Source of the DNA: Undibacterium sp. KW1
Lineage (GTDB): Bacteria; Pseudomonadota; Gammaproteobacteria; Burkholderiales; Burkholderiaceae_D
Assembly: GCF_009937955.1 (NCBI RefSeq)
Contig: NZ_AP018439.1
Location: 3,286,001-3,350,000, forward strand
Reading direction: 5' to 3'
DNA: 64,000 nucleotides
Positions 57,259 through 64,000 of this stretch are shown one piece after another. The position numbers and the translations under genes were made by a program. A model generated the notes under the pieces. That model did no database searches. It had not been told where the DNA came from and was given only the letters and a program-made list of their open reading frames with translations. Positions within the stretch are counted from its first letter, which is position 1. Every line of letters begins with the position of its first letter.

Positions 57259-57720
57259 TCAAATCTTCGCGGTCCTGGATGGACGTTTTGCGACCTTGAT
57301 TTCACTGAGTTTTTGCTTGATGGCTTCAGGCAAGGCCTCGGATTTACCTGTCTCGGCAGATACCCACACCACTTTGGCCCCACCCTCCGCATACAGGGCG
57401 TAACCATCACCGACTGAACGCATTTCCTGTATGGTCTCAAAACTGCTGCGGCCTGCTGCGCCGATATAGGTGCACACTTCCACCTGCCCCGGATATTTCA
57501 AGGGCTTTTTGAAGGTGCAATAGGCATTGACGATCACCGGACCATTACCCTTGTCATCCGGCAGGCAACCCATCATGCTCAGCCACTCAATACGCGCCTG
57601 TTCCATATAACGGAAATACACGGTATTGTTGACATGGCCCATGGCATCCATATCGCCCCACCTGATAGGAATGGTGACGGTATAGACCAGCTTCTTTTCC
57701 GTGACCTTGTTCTCTATCAT
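57259..57720 (-). CDS. Acyl-CoA thioesterase (hotdog, YbgC/FcbC-like)
   Basis: 153 residues, hotdog fold. The helix-turn segment IRWGDMDAMGHVNNTVYFRYMEQARIEWL carries the active-site Asp of the 4-hydroxybenzoyl-CoA thioesterase / YbgC group. It hydrolyses acyl-CoA thioesters; chain length cannot be told. The start overlaps the stop of the upstream SDR gene by four bases (ATGA), so the two are coupled. Together they resemble a beta-oxidation or polyhydroxyalkanoate side module. Confidence 0.9.
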   Translation of the reverse strand: MIENKVTEKKLVYTVTIPIRWGDMDAMGHVNNTVYFRYMEQARIEWLSMMGCLPDDKGNGPVIVNAYCTFKKPLKYPGQVEVCTYIGAAGRSSFETIQEMRSVGDGYALYAEGGAKVVWVSAETGKSEALPEAIKQKLSEIKVAKRPSRTAKI

Positions 57721-58493
57721 TGCACGCTCATACCGTCATCGGCAGTAACGATGGCACCATTCAGGAAGCGGGATTCTTCCGCCGCCAGCAAGAGCAACAA
57801 ACCATCGAGATCTTCTGGTGTACCAACACGTTTTCTTGGCAGCATATCGACCAGTTTCTGACCTGCATCGGTAGAGAAATAGTCAGAATTGATTTCAGTT
57901 GAAATATAGCCTGGGCAAATCGCATTCACATTGATACCATACTTGCCCCACTCCACTGCCATGGCCTTGGTCATGTGCACTACGGCAGCTTTGCTCATGC
58001 AATAAATGCCAATTTGCGGCAAGACGCGCAGACCGGCTACTGAAGCGATATTGATAATGCGATGTTGTTTTTTTGGATCACCCTTGTGACGGGCGATCAT
58101 GCGCTTGGCTGCTTCTTGCGCCACGAAAAACGCACCGCGCTGATTGGTATCCATGACATAGGCATAATCGTCCGGCGTCACATCGACCAGGCGTTGTGTG
58201 GTCGATACACCAGAATTATTGATCAGGATATCGATAGGGCCAGCCTCTGTCTCCGCATGGGCAATCGCTGATTTGATGCTGCCGTAATCCGTGACGTCCA
58301 GAGCAACCACATGGGCCGCACCACCTTCAGATTCGATCTCGGCACGCAATTCCTTGAGCCTGTCTATACGGCGCGAAGCCAGCACGACCTGTGCACCAGC
58401 CTGCGCTAGGATTTTGGCAAATCGCGCGCCTAGGCCGCTGGAAGCGCCAGTTACCAACGCAATCTTGCCTTCGAAATTGACTTCTATGCCCAT
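57717..58493 (-). CDS. SDR family oxidoreductase
   Basis: 258 residues from the ATG at 58493 (GGAG upstream); a GTG 12 bp further up is in frame. NAD(P)-binding TGASSGLGARFA, NNSGVS, and the catalytic S-Y-K in NIASVAGLRVLPQIGIYCMSKAAV are intact. The middle insertion EAAKRMIARHKGDPKKQHRIIN is seen in a group of acyl-chain SDRs of Burkholderiales. Fatty-acid or hydroxyacyl substrates are suggested by the coupled thioesterase gene and the divergent ETF-quinone oxidoreductase gene. Confidence 0.9.
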   Translation of the reverse strand: MGIEVNFEGKIALVTGASSGLGARFAKILAQAGAQVVLASRRIDRLKELRAEIESEGGAAHVVALDVTDYGSIKSAIAHAETEAGPIDILINNSGVSTTQRLVDVTPDDYAYVMDTNQRGAFFVAQEAAKRMIARHKGDPKKQHRIINIASVAGLRVLPQIGIYCMSKAAVVHMTKAMAVEWGKYGINVNAICPGYISTEINSDYFSTDAGQKLVDMLPRKRVGTPEDLDGLLLLLAAEESRFLNGAIVTADDGMSVQ

Positions 58494-58795
58494 CTGATTC
58501 TCCACTAATAATTTGAATAAGCTTACTACTCTATCTACCCGCTATGATGACATACTGATTATGCTTGTGTTGTATGGATTTGAATTAGTTGAGGATATTT
58601 ACAGAAATTTTCCTGCCATTTCACATGATCTTGATGCACACCAAAGTTGGCTCTGCGATAATTCCGAGTGTTTTGTACATCCACAACAATAAAAATTCGA
58701 GCACACCCTCGCTTGCGCAATACATTCACAGCAGATAACATGCTGACAGCAAATAAGCACGCTCGTTCGAAAATCTTCAGAAAGTGAAAATAGCC

Positions 58796-60460
58796 ATGAC
58801 ACAAAGCATACTTGAACAGTACGGCCCACGCGACGCGATGGAATATGACGTCGTCGTCGTCGGCGGCGGACCCGCTGGCCTGTCAGCAGCGATCAAGATC
58901 AAGCAACTGGCCGCAGAAAAAGGCACTGAGGTCTCAGTCTGCGTGCTCGAAAAAGGTGGCGAGCCTGGTGCCCACATCCTGTCTGGTGCCGTCATGGACC
59001 CCAAGGCCTTGACTGAACTCTTTCCCAACTGGAAGGAAATGGGTGCCCCCCTGAACACTGAAGTGACAGAAGACCGCGTTCTGATCCTGACAGAAACCAA
59101 GGCTTACCGCACACCTAACTGGATGCTGCCAGCCTGTTTCGAGAATCATGGCAACTACATCGTCTCGCTGGCCAATGTGACGCGCTGGCTAGGTCAGCAG
59201 GCCGAAGCGCTGGGCGTAGAGGTATTCCCAGGCTTTGCTGCGGCAGAAGTCTTGTATAACGAAGATGGTTCCGTCAAAGGTGTTGCAACTGGCAATATGG
59301 GCGTAGATCGCCACGGCCAGCCCTCCTCTTCTTTCCAGCTTGGCATGGAGCTGCATGCCAAGTACACGCTGTTTGCTGAGGGTGCCCGTGGTCACCTGGG
59401 CAAGCAAGTCATTGCCAAATACGATTTGAACAAGGGCAAAGACCCGCAGTCATACGGCATAGGCATCAAGGAATTGTGGGAAATCGATCCCAAACAACAT
59501 CAGCCTGGCCTGGTCGTGCACACGACCGGCTGGCCCCTGATGGATCAGTACAGCGGCTCTTTCCTGTATCACCTGGAAGACAATCTGGTGGCAGTTGGCT
59601 ATGTGGTTGGCCTTGCTTATGAAAATCCTTACCTGTCTCCTTACGAAGAATTCCAGCGCTTCAAGACCCATCCCGCTATCCGGACCTTCTTTGAAGGCGG
59701 CAAGCGCGTTTCTTATGGTGCGCGTGCCATTACTGCCGGTGGCCTGCAATCCTTGCCAAAACTGGTGTTCCCAGGTGGTGCACTGATAGGTTGCGATGCT
59801 GGCTTCCTCAATATGAGCCGCATCAAAGGTAGTCACGCAGCGATCAAGACCGGCATGCTGGCTGCCACTGCTGCATTTGAAGCAGTATCAGCCAACCGCC
59901 AGCATGATGAACTGAGTGCGTATTCAACGGCATTCGAGCAATCATGGTTGCATGAAGAGTTGTATACCGCACGCAATGTTAAACCCTTGCTCAAGCGCGG
60001 TACTTATGGCTCACCTCTGGTGTGGCTGGATCAGGTGGTCTTGCGCGGTAAGGCACCATGGACGCTGCATCACAGCAAGGCTGATCATGAATGCCTGCGC
60101 CCTGCTTCAGAATTCACGCCCATCGTTTATCCAAAACCCGATGGCAAGCTGACTTTTGACCGCCTGTCTTCGGTGTTTATTTCCAATACCAACCATGCGG
60201 AAGACCAGCCCATACATCTGACCTTGAAAAATGCCGATATCCCGGTCTCAGTCAACCTGGCAAAATTTGCCGGGCCCGAGTCACGCTACTGTCCGGCTGG
60301 GGTGTATGAATTCGTGAAAACCGAAGAAGGCGCTGACCGCCTGCAAATCAATGCGCAAAACTGCGTGCATTGCAAGACCTGCGACATCAAGGACCCAACA
60401 CAGAATATCGTCTGGGTAACGCCTGAAGGTGGGGGAGGACCCAATTATCCAAACATGTAA
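58796..60460 (+). CDS. Electron-transfer flavoprotein-ubiquinone oxidoreductase
   Basis: 554 residues from the ATG at 58796; a GTG at 58784 is also in frame. It has the N-terminal FAD-binding VVVVGGGPAGLSAAI, the quinone-binding middle, and the C-terminal [4Fe-4S] ferredoxin-like segment with CPAGVYEF and CVHCKTCDI (four Cys). The enzyme takes electrons from ETF, reduced by acyl-CoA dehydrogenases, and passes them to ubiquinone at the inner membrane. The ETF subunit genes are not in this window. Confidence 0.95.
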   Translation: MTQSILEQYGPRDAMEYDVVVVGGGPAGLSAAIKIKQLAAEKGTEVSVCVLEKGGEPGAHILSGAVMDPKALTELFPNWKEMGAPLNTEVTEDRVLILTETKAYRTPNWMLPACFENHGNYIVSLANVTRWLGQQAEALGVEVFPGFAAAEVLYNEDGSVKGVATGNMGVDRHGQPSSSFQLGMELHAKYTLFAEGARGHLGKQVIAKYDLNKGKDPQSYGIGIKELWEIDPKQHQPGLVVHTTGWPLMDQYSGSFLYHLEDNLVAVGYVVGLAYENPYLSPYEEFQRFKTHPAIRTFFEGGKRVSYGARAITAGGLQSLPKLVFPGGALIGCDAGFLNMSRIKGSHAAIKTGMLAATAAFEAVSANRQHDELSAYSTAFEQSWLHEELYTARNVKPLLKRGTYGSPLVWLDQVVLRGKAPWTLHHSKADHECLRPASEFTPIVYPKPDGKLTFDRLSSVFISNTNHAEDQPIHLTLKNADIPVSVNLAKFAGPESRYCPAGVYEFVKTEEGADRLQINAQNCVHCKTCDIKDPTQNIVWVTPEGGGGPNYPNM

Positions 60461-60462
60461 TC

Positions 60463-60581
60463 GAAGTCCTGATTAAGCTACCGCGCAGTGCGATTTTGAG
60501 CCAGCGATGCTCGTCGTACGTATGTACGACTGCGCTTCTTAACTCAAACTAGCCCTGCTCGCTACGCTTACTCAGGACTTC
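60463..60581. repeat. 119-bp inverted-repeat element with GTAC-N4-GTAC centre
   Basis: Ends GAAGTCCTGATTAAGC and GCTTACTCAGGACTTC are inverted over 16 bp with one mismatch. The centre is GTCGTACGTATGTACGAC (60513-60530). It begins 3 bp after the ETF-QO stop and is non-coding. It has the same design as the elements at 8714 and 44137. Confidence 0.78.
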
Positions 60582-60613
60582 TTAACATACTACTGTCGAA
60601 ATGGATGTTTAAT

Positions 60614-60644
60614 TAAAAATGCCGCTGATCAGCGGCATTTTCGT
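60614..60644. terminator. Bidirectional intrinsic terminator (ETF-QO / NUDIX)
   Basis: AAAATGCCGCTGATCAGCGGCATTTT is a hairpin of ATGCCGCT/AGCGGCAT with a GATC loop and T/A tracts on both sides, between convergent genes. Confidence 0.82.
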
Positions 60645-60674
60645 TTCCCAGACTCTCGTGATCGCAATTTGCAA

Positions 60675-61241
60675 TCACCACTTACCGGCAAGGATTTTTT
60701 CCAGCCAGAATGTGCCTATGACAGTTTTCACGTCGGTGATCTGGCCGGATTTGATCCAGTCCAGCATTTCTGGCAGTGTTGCGGTAAATACTTCGAGGAA
60801 CTCTTCTTCATCAAGGGCGGCCTGCCCTGCTGTCAAACCCTTGGCCAGGTAGATATCCAGATGCTCGTCGGAGTAAGCGATGGCGTTGTGTATGGTGCAG
60901 ACGAAAGACCAGTCACTGGCTGTATAGCCGGTTTCTTCGCGCAACTCTCGCTGGGCGCACAGCAAGGGGTCTTCACCCTCATCTATTTTGCCTGCCGGAA
61001 ATTCTATGAAGACTTGATGCAAGGGATAGCGGAACTGTTTTTCCAGCAGGATGCGGCCATCGTCAAACAGAGGGATGATAACCACAGCACCAGGGTGACG
61101 TACGTATTCACGGGTGGCAGTCTGCCCATCCGGCAAGGACACGACATCTTTATCAACCTTCAGAAAACTGCCTTCATACACCAGTTCACTGCTGATCTTG
61201 TTTTCTTGCAGATCAAGTTTGCTCGTGACTTTCTCAACCAT
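60675..61241 (-). CDS. NUDIX hydrolase (ADP-ribose pyrophosphatase-like)
   Basis: 188 residues. The Nudix box is complete: G-x5-E-x7-REUXEEXGU in GKIDEGEDPLLCAQRELREETGYT (about 80-103). The surrounding RHPGAVVIIPLFDDGRILLEKQFRYPL and SDEHLDIYLAKGL fit the ADP-ribose/sugar-nucleotide pyrophosphatase group (NudF-like). The start overlaps the DUF2818 stop by 8 bp, so it is translated from the end of the nuo operon. The exact substrate is not decided. Confidence 0.92.
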   Translation of the reverse strand: MVEKVTSKLDLQENKISSELVYEGSFLKVDKDVVSLPDGQTATREYVRHPGAVVIIPLFDDGRILLEKQFRYPLHQVFIEFPAGKIDEGEDPLLCAQRELREETGYTASDWSFVCTIHNAIAYSDEHLDIYLAKGLTAGQAALDEEEFLEVFTATLPEMLDWIKSGQITDVKTVIGTFWLEKILAGKW

Positions 61242-61713
61242 GATCGCGCTTCAGGTAACGGTACACAAAACCGGGGAAAGCCAATACCAGGAACAGGCAG
61301 GCATTGATGGCATAGAATTCCCATCCTTGCGGAAAGCGGTTACCTGCGGCAGACTCAAGAACAAAGGCGATTCCACCGACACAGAAATACAGGATGATAA
61401 GTTCAAGTAGGCGTAACCACAAGGACTTGACCTGAATCATATTTAATTGCGCCGATAGCTCGGGCTGTGCAGGCATGGCGCGCATGGGCGCGTCATTCGT
61501 GGTAATTGCTGCCGCATTTGCATCGTCGTCTGTAGTTTCTGCAACAATCAAATCGGCTGCAGATGAGGACGCGGATTTCCAAAAGAAAATAGATTTGAGA
61601 AATGCAAAGCGCTGCAAGCCTATGATAGCAAAGCAGCGCTCATTCAAAAAAGGCAGGTTGGCAGCTAAAACTGCCAACACGATGATCAACCAGCTTGATG
61701 CAGAATTACCCAC
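61234..61713 (-). CDS. DUF2818 family membrane protein, with an internal insertion
   Basis: 159 residues. The N-terminal SSWLIIVLAVLAANLPFLNERCF and C-terminal KSLWLRLLELIILYFCVGGIAFVLESAAGNRFPQGWEFYAINACLFLVLAFPGFVYRYLKR match DUF2818, small proteins encoded after nuoN in betaproteobacteria. Relatives are near 100 residues; the extra part here is an Ala/Asp/Thr-rich linker (about 46-92: SASSSAADLIVAETTDDDANAAA). It has four predicted membrane helices. Its function is unknown, but the position suggests a role linked to complex I. Confidence 0.85.
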   Translation of the reverse strand: MGNSASSWLIIVLAVLAANLPFLNERCFAIIGLQRFAFLKSIFFWKSASSSAADLIVAETTDDDANAAAITTNDAPMRAMPAQPELSAQLNMIQVKSLWLRLLELIILYFCVGGIAFVLESAAGNRFPQGWEFYAINACLFLVLAFPGFVYRYLKRDHG

Positions 61714-61724
61714 TGCTGGCCGTA

Positions 61725-63209
61725 TCAGTATTTAAGTGTATTGGAGATGGCGTTCACGCAGGCTGTCATCAACGAGCCTGGCAAGATACCCAGAACAACG
61801 ACCATCAGACCATTCACGCTCAAGACCATACGCATGTCAGCGCTGGCAACGATAGGACTATTATCTACTGGATCATCAAAATACATGAGTTTGACGATAC
61901 GCAGATAATAGAAAGTACCTATCAGCGAGAACAGTACGGCAACGATAGCCAGCCACAATTTACCAGTCGATAAGACCGCCTGCAAAACTGACAGCTTGGC
62001 ATAGAAGCCCATCATAGGTGGAATACCTGCCAGCGAGAACATCAACAGCAGCATGACGAGGGCAAACCATGGATTGCGCTTGTTCAGGCCTTTCAGGTCT
62101 TCCAGGTTTTCTGCTTCAAAACCTGAACGTGCCAGCAACATGATGACGCCGAAAGTACCGAGCGTCGTCAATACATAGGTGATGCTGTAGAACATGGAAG
62201 AGCTGTAAGCATCGACTGCCAGGTCAGAATTACCATTTGCCACGCCAGACAACATGCCCAGCAACATGAAACCCATTTGCGAAATGGTGGAATAAGCCAG
62301 CATACGCTTCAAGTTGGTTTGCGCAATCGCGGTCAGATTACCTATCGCCATCGACAAGACCGCCAGCACTACCAGCATCTGTTGCCAATCAACTGCCAGT
62401 GGGAACAGGCCCTCGACCAGCAAGCGGAAGGTAATTGCAAACGCCGCCAGCTTGGGTGCACCACCCAGTAACAAAGTCACAGCAGTTGGCGCACCCTGAT
62501 ACACGTCAGGTACCCACATATGGAAAGGAACCACACCCAGTTTGAATGCCAGACCCGCAACCAGGAAAACGATACCGAAAACCAGGATAGTTTTGTTTGC
62601 CGTAGCTGTTGCAGTGACTTTAACGACTTCATTCAACTGCAAAGAGCCGGTAGCACCGTACAACATGGAAATACCATATAGCATGAAACCGGACGCCAGT
62701 GCACCGAGGATGAAATACTTCATCGCCGCTTCGGTAGAAACGGTATGGTCACGACGCAGGGCCACCAGGGCATACAGTGACAGGGACATCAATTCCAGGC
62801 CCAGATAGATCACCAGGAAATTATTACCAGAGATCATCACCATCTGGCCCAGCAAGGCAAACAGCGCCAGCACATAGTACTCACCGCCAAGGTGGGTATT
62901 GGTCATCGCACGGTCGCTGACATACTGACGGGAATAAATCAGGGTCACGCCTACTGCGATATAAGAAAACAGCTTCAGCAATACGGCCATGGGATCAGAA
63001 ACGAACATATTATTACTGACGTATTCCGACTTCACCGGATCAGCGAATACCACTGTCAGGACACCACAGATCGTCAATGCCAGTATGCTGAGCGCATAAG
63101 TCACATTGCGTTTGCTGTCCGGCAAAAACATATCAGTCAGCAAGATGCCGCAAATCGCCAGCAGCAAAAAGATTTCAGGGTAAAGTGGTATCAGGTTCAT
63201 ATTATTCAA
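61725..63209 (-). CDS. nuoN: NADH-quinone oxidoreductase subunit N
   Basis: 494 residues, about 14 hydrophobic helices, full length for the family. Antiporter-like motifs include the Glu in [20 protein letters not shown] and the Lys-containing [24 protein letters not shown] and [18 protein letters not shown]. NuoN is one of the proton-pumping membrane subunits of complex I. It follows nuoM with a 73-bp gap and is followed by DUF2818. Confidence 0.96.
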   Translation of the reverse strand: MNNMNLIPLYPEIFLLLAICGILLTDMFLPDSKRNVTYALSILALTICGVLTVVFADPVKSEYVSNNMFVSDPMAVLLKLFSYIAVGVTLIYSRQYVSDRAMTNTHLGGEYYVLALFALLGQMVMISGNNFLVIYLGLELMSLSLYALVALRRDHTVSTEAAMKYFILGALASGFMLYGISMLYGATGSLQLNEVVKVTATATANKTILVFGIVFLVAGLAFKLGVVPFHMWVPDVYQGAPTAVTLLLGGAPKLAAFAITFRLLVEGLFPLAVDWQQMLVVLAVLSMAIGNLTAIAQTNLKRMLAYSTISQMGFMLLGMLSGVANGNSDLAVDAYSSSMFYSITYVLTTLGTFGVIMLLARSGFEAENLEDLKGLNKRNPWFALVMLLLMFSLAGIPPMMGFYAKLSVLQAVLSTGKLWLAIVAVLFSLIGTFYYLRIVKLMYFDDPVDNSPIVASADMRMVLSVNGLMVVVLGILPGSLMTACVNAISNTLKY

Positions 63210-63282
63210 TTTTTACTAGCATTGATCTGCTGCCACGACTATCTGATGCAGACTGCCGTGGCTTGCGTATCCAAATTCCCGG

Positions 63283-64000
63283 TCAAGGTATCAGCTTAGG
63301 CACTGCCACATGTCGCAACAGATCGGCTACCGACACCTGCATTGCATCTGTAAATGGTGCTGGATACAAACCCATCACCAATACCGCTATTGCCAACACA
63401 CCCAGCATGAAGAATTCACGTTTATTCAGGTCGCTCAGGTGAGCTACATGCTCATTCGTGATATTGCCAAACACAACGCGCTTGACCATCCACAAAGAGT
63501 ACGCTGCACCAAAAATCAGGGCTGTTGCTGCCAGCATGCCTATCCAGAAATTAAACTGCACCGCACCCAGGATAACCATGAACTCGCCGACGAAACCGGA
63601 AGTTGCCGGCAAGCCGCAGTTAGCCATGGAGAACAGCACGAACAAGGCAGCAAATTTAGGCATGGTATTAACCACACCACCGTAGTCAGCAATTTCACGG
63701 GAATGTACGCGATCATACAAAACACCGATACACAGGAACATCGCGCCAGAGATAAAGCCGTGGGAAATCATTTGCACGATAGCGCCCTGCACTGACATGT
63801 CGTTGAACATGAAAAAGCCCAGAGTCACAAAGCCCATGTGCGCAATCGAAGAATACGCCACCAGCTTTTTCATATCTTTTTGTACCAGTGCCACCAGGCC
63901 GATGTAAATAACAGCGATCAGCGACAGTGTGATCATGAAACCTGCCATGTAATGGCTGGCGTCAGGAGCGATAGGCAAAGAGAAACGCAGGAAGCCATAA
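63283..64000 (-). CDS. nuoM: NADH-quinone oxidoreductase subunit M (3' part)
   Basis: The C-terminal 238 or so residues are present; the gene runs off the window at base 64000. The reading frame is open to the edge with YGFLRFSLPIAPDAS, a conserved NuoM segment. The motif VALVQKDMKKLVAYSSIAHMGFVTLG carries the lysine of the antiporter-like proton channel. The C-terminal half has several membrane helices. It is a proton-pumping subunit of complex I, upstream of nuoN. Confidence 0.96.
   Translation of the reverse strand, partial: YGFLRFSLPIAPDASHYMAGFMITLSLIAVIYIGLVALVQKDMKKLVAYSSIAHMGFVTLGFFMFNDMSVQGAIVQMISHGFISGAMFLCIGVLYDRVHSREIADYGGVVNTMPKFAALFVLFSMANCGLPATSGFVGEFMVILGAVQFNFWIGMLAATALIFGAAYSLWMVKRVVFGNITNEHVAHLSDLNKREFFMLGVLAIAVLVMGLYPAPFTDAMQVSVADLLRHVAVPKLIP

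Noticed and set aside
58561..58692. 43-codon plus-strand frame (MLVLYGFELVEDIYRNFPAI...) in the gap before ETF-QO
   Set aside because: The composition is protein-like but there is no ribosome-binding site, and no family is recognised; too short to call.

Overview
The window reads as chromosomal DNA of a betaproteobacterium of the order Burkholderiales, most likely family Oxalobacteraceae (Undibacterium-like). The support is the block thrS-infC-rpmI-rplT-pheS-pheT-ihfA-merR, the nuoM-nuoN-DUF2818 order, the paired cyanophycin synthetases, the protein sequences themselves and a middling GC content. This assignment is inference; no 16S rRNA gene is present. Coding density is high, and no prophage, complete insertion sequence, integron or CRISPR array was seen.

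Layout. 1-4 kb: the start of a CbiX-type chelatase gene, the LPS exporter genes lptG and lptF, and divergent pepA. 4-8.7 kb: a periplasmic binding protein, exonuclease III, a chemoreceptor and an acetyltransferase. 8.7-17.2 kb: a cyanophycin (storage polymer) locus, with a DUF1854 gene and an unusual ABC transporter on the minus strand divergent from two cyanophycin synthetase genes; the first synthetase has a degenerate, truncated Mur-ligase half. 17.2-25 kb: small regulatory and hypothetical genes, a diguanylate cyclase, uvrB, an aminotransferase with an apparent N-terminal frameshift, and three identical tRNA-Asn genes behind a consensus promoter. 25-30.6 kb: an iron-acquisition cluster (TonB receptor with a Fur-like box, FMN hydroxyacid oxidase, PiuC-like dioxygenase, PepSY protein, cytochrome b561). 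30.6-37.4 kb: a tetR-OMF-MFP-RND efflux operon with a perfect palindromic operator candidate. 37.5-39.5 kb: a second chemoreceptor. 39.6-47.9 kb: the translation block and tRNA-Val. 48-53.4 kb: a cation exporter, an ADP-ribosylglycohydrolase and a hydrolase-ridA-relA operon in which RelA has lost its hydrolase motif. 53.5-60.5 kb: ketone-body and acyl-CoA metabolism (3-hydroxybutyrate dehydrogenase, CoA-transferase AB, PAS-LuxR regulator, thioesterase, SDR, ETF-quinone oxidoreductase). 60.6-64 kb: the 3' end of the complex I operon (nuoM partial, nuoN, DUF2818) with a NUDIX hydrolase.

Several gene groups fit together. Cyanophycin stores nitrogen as Asp/Arg polymer. Hydroxybutyrate dehydrogenase plus CoA-transferase would return hydroxybutyrate (for example from polyhydroxybutyrate) to acetoacetyl-CoA, and ETF-QO and complex I pass electrons to quinone.

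The least explained features are non-coding. Three small inverted-repeat elements share a GTAC-N4-GTAC centre. A 269-bp element has near-perfect 27-bp terminal inverted repeats. A GTAGGTTGGGCT-type repeat occurs on both sides of an AT-rich orphan gene. The main candidates for a poorly described system are the cyanophycin ABC/DUF1854 pair and the FMN-oxidase-containing iron cluster.
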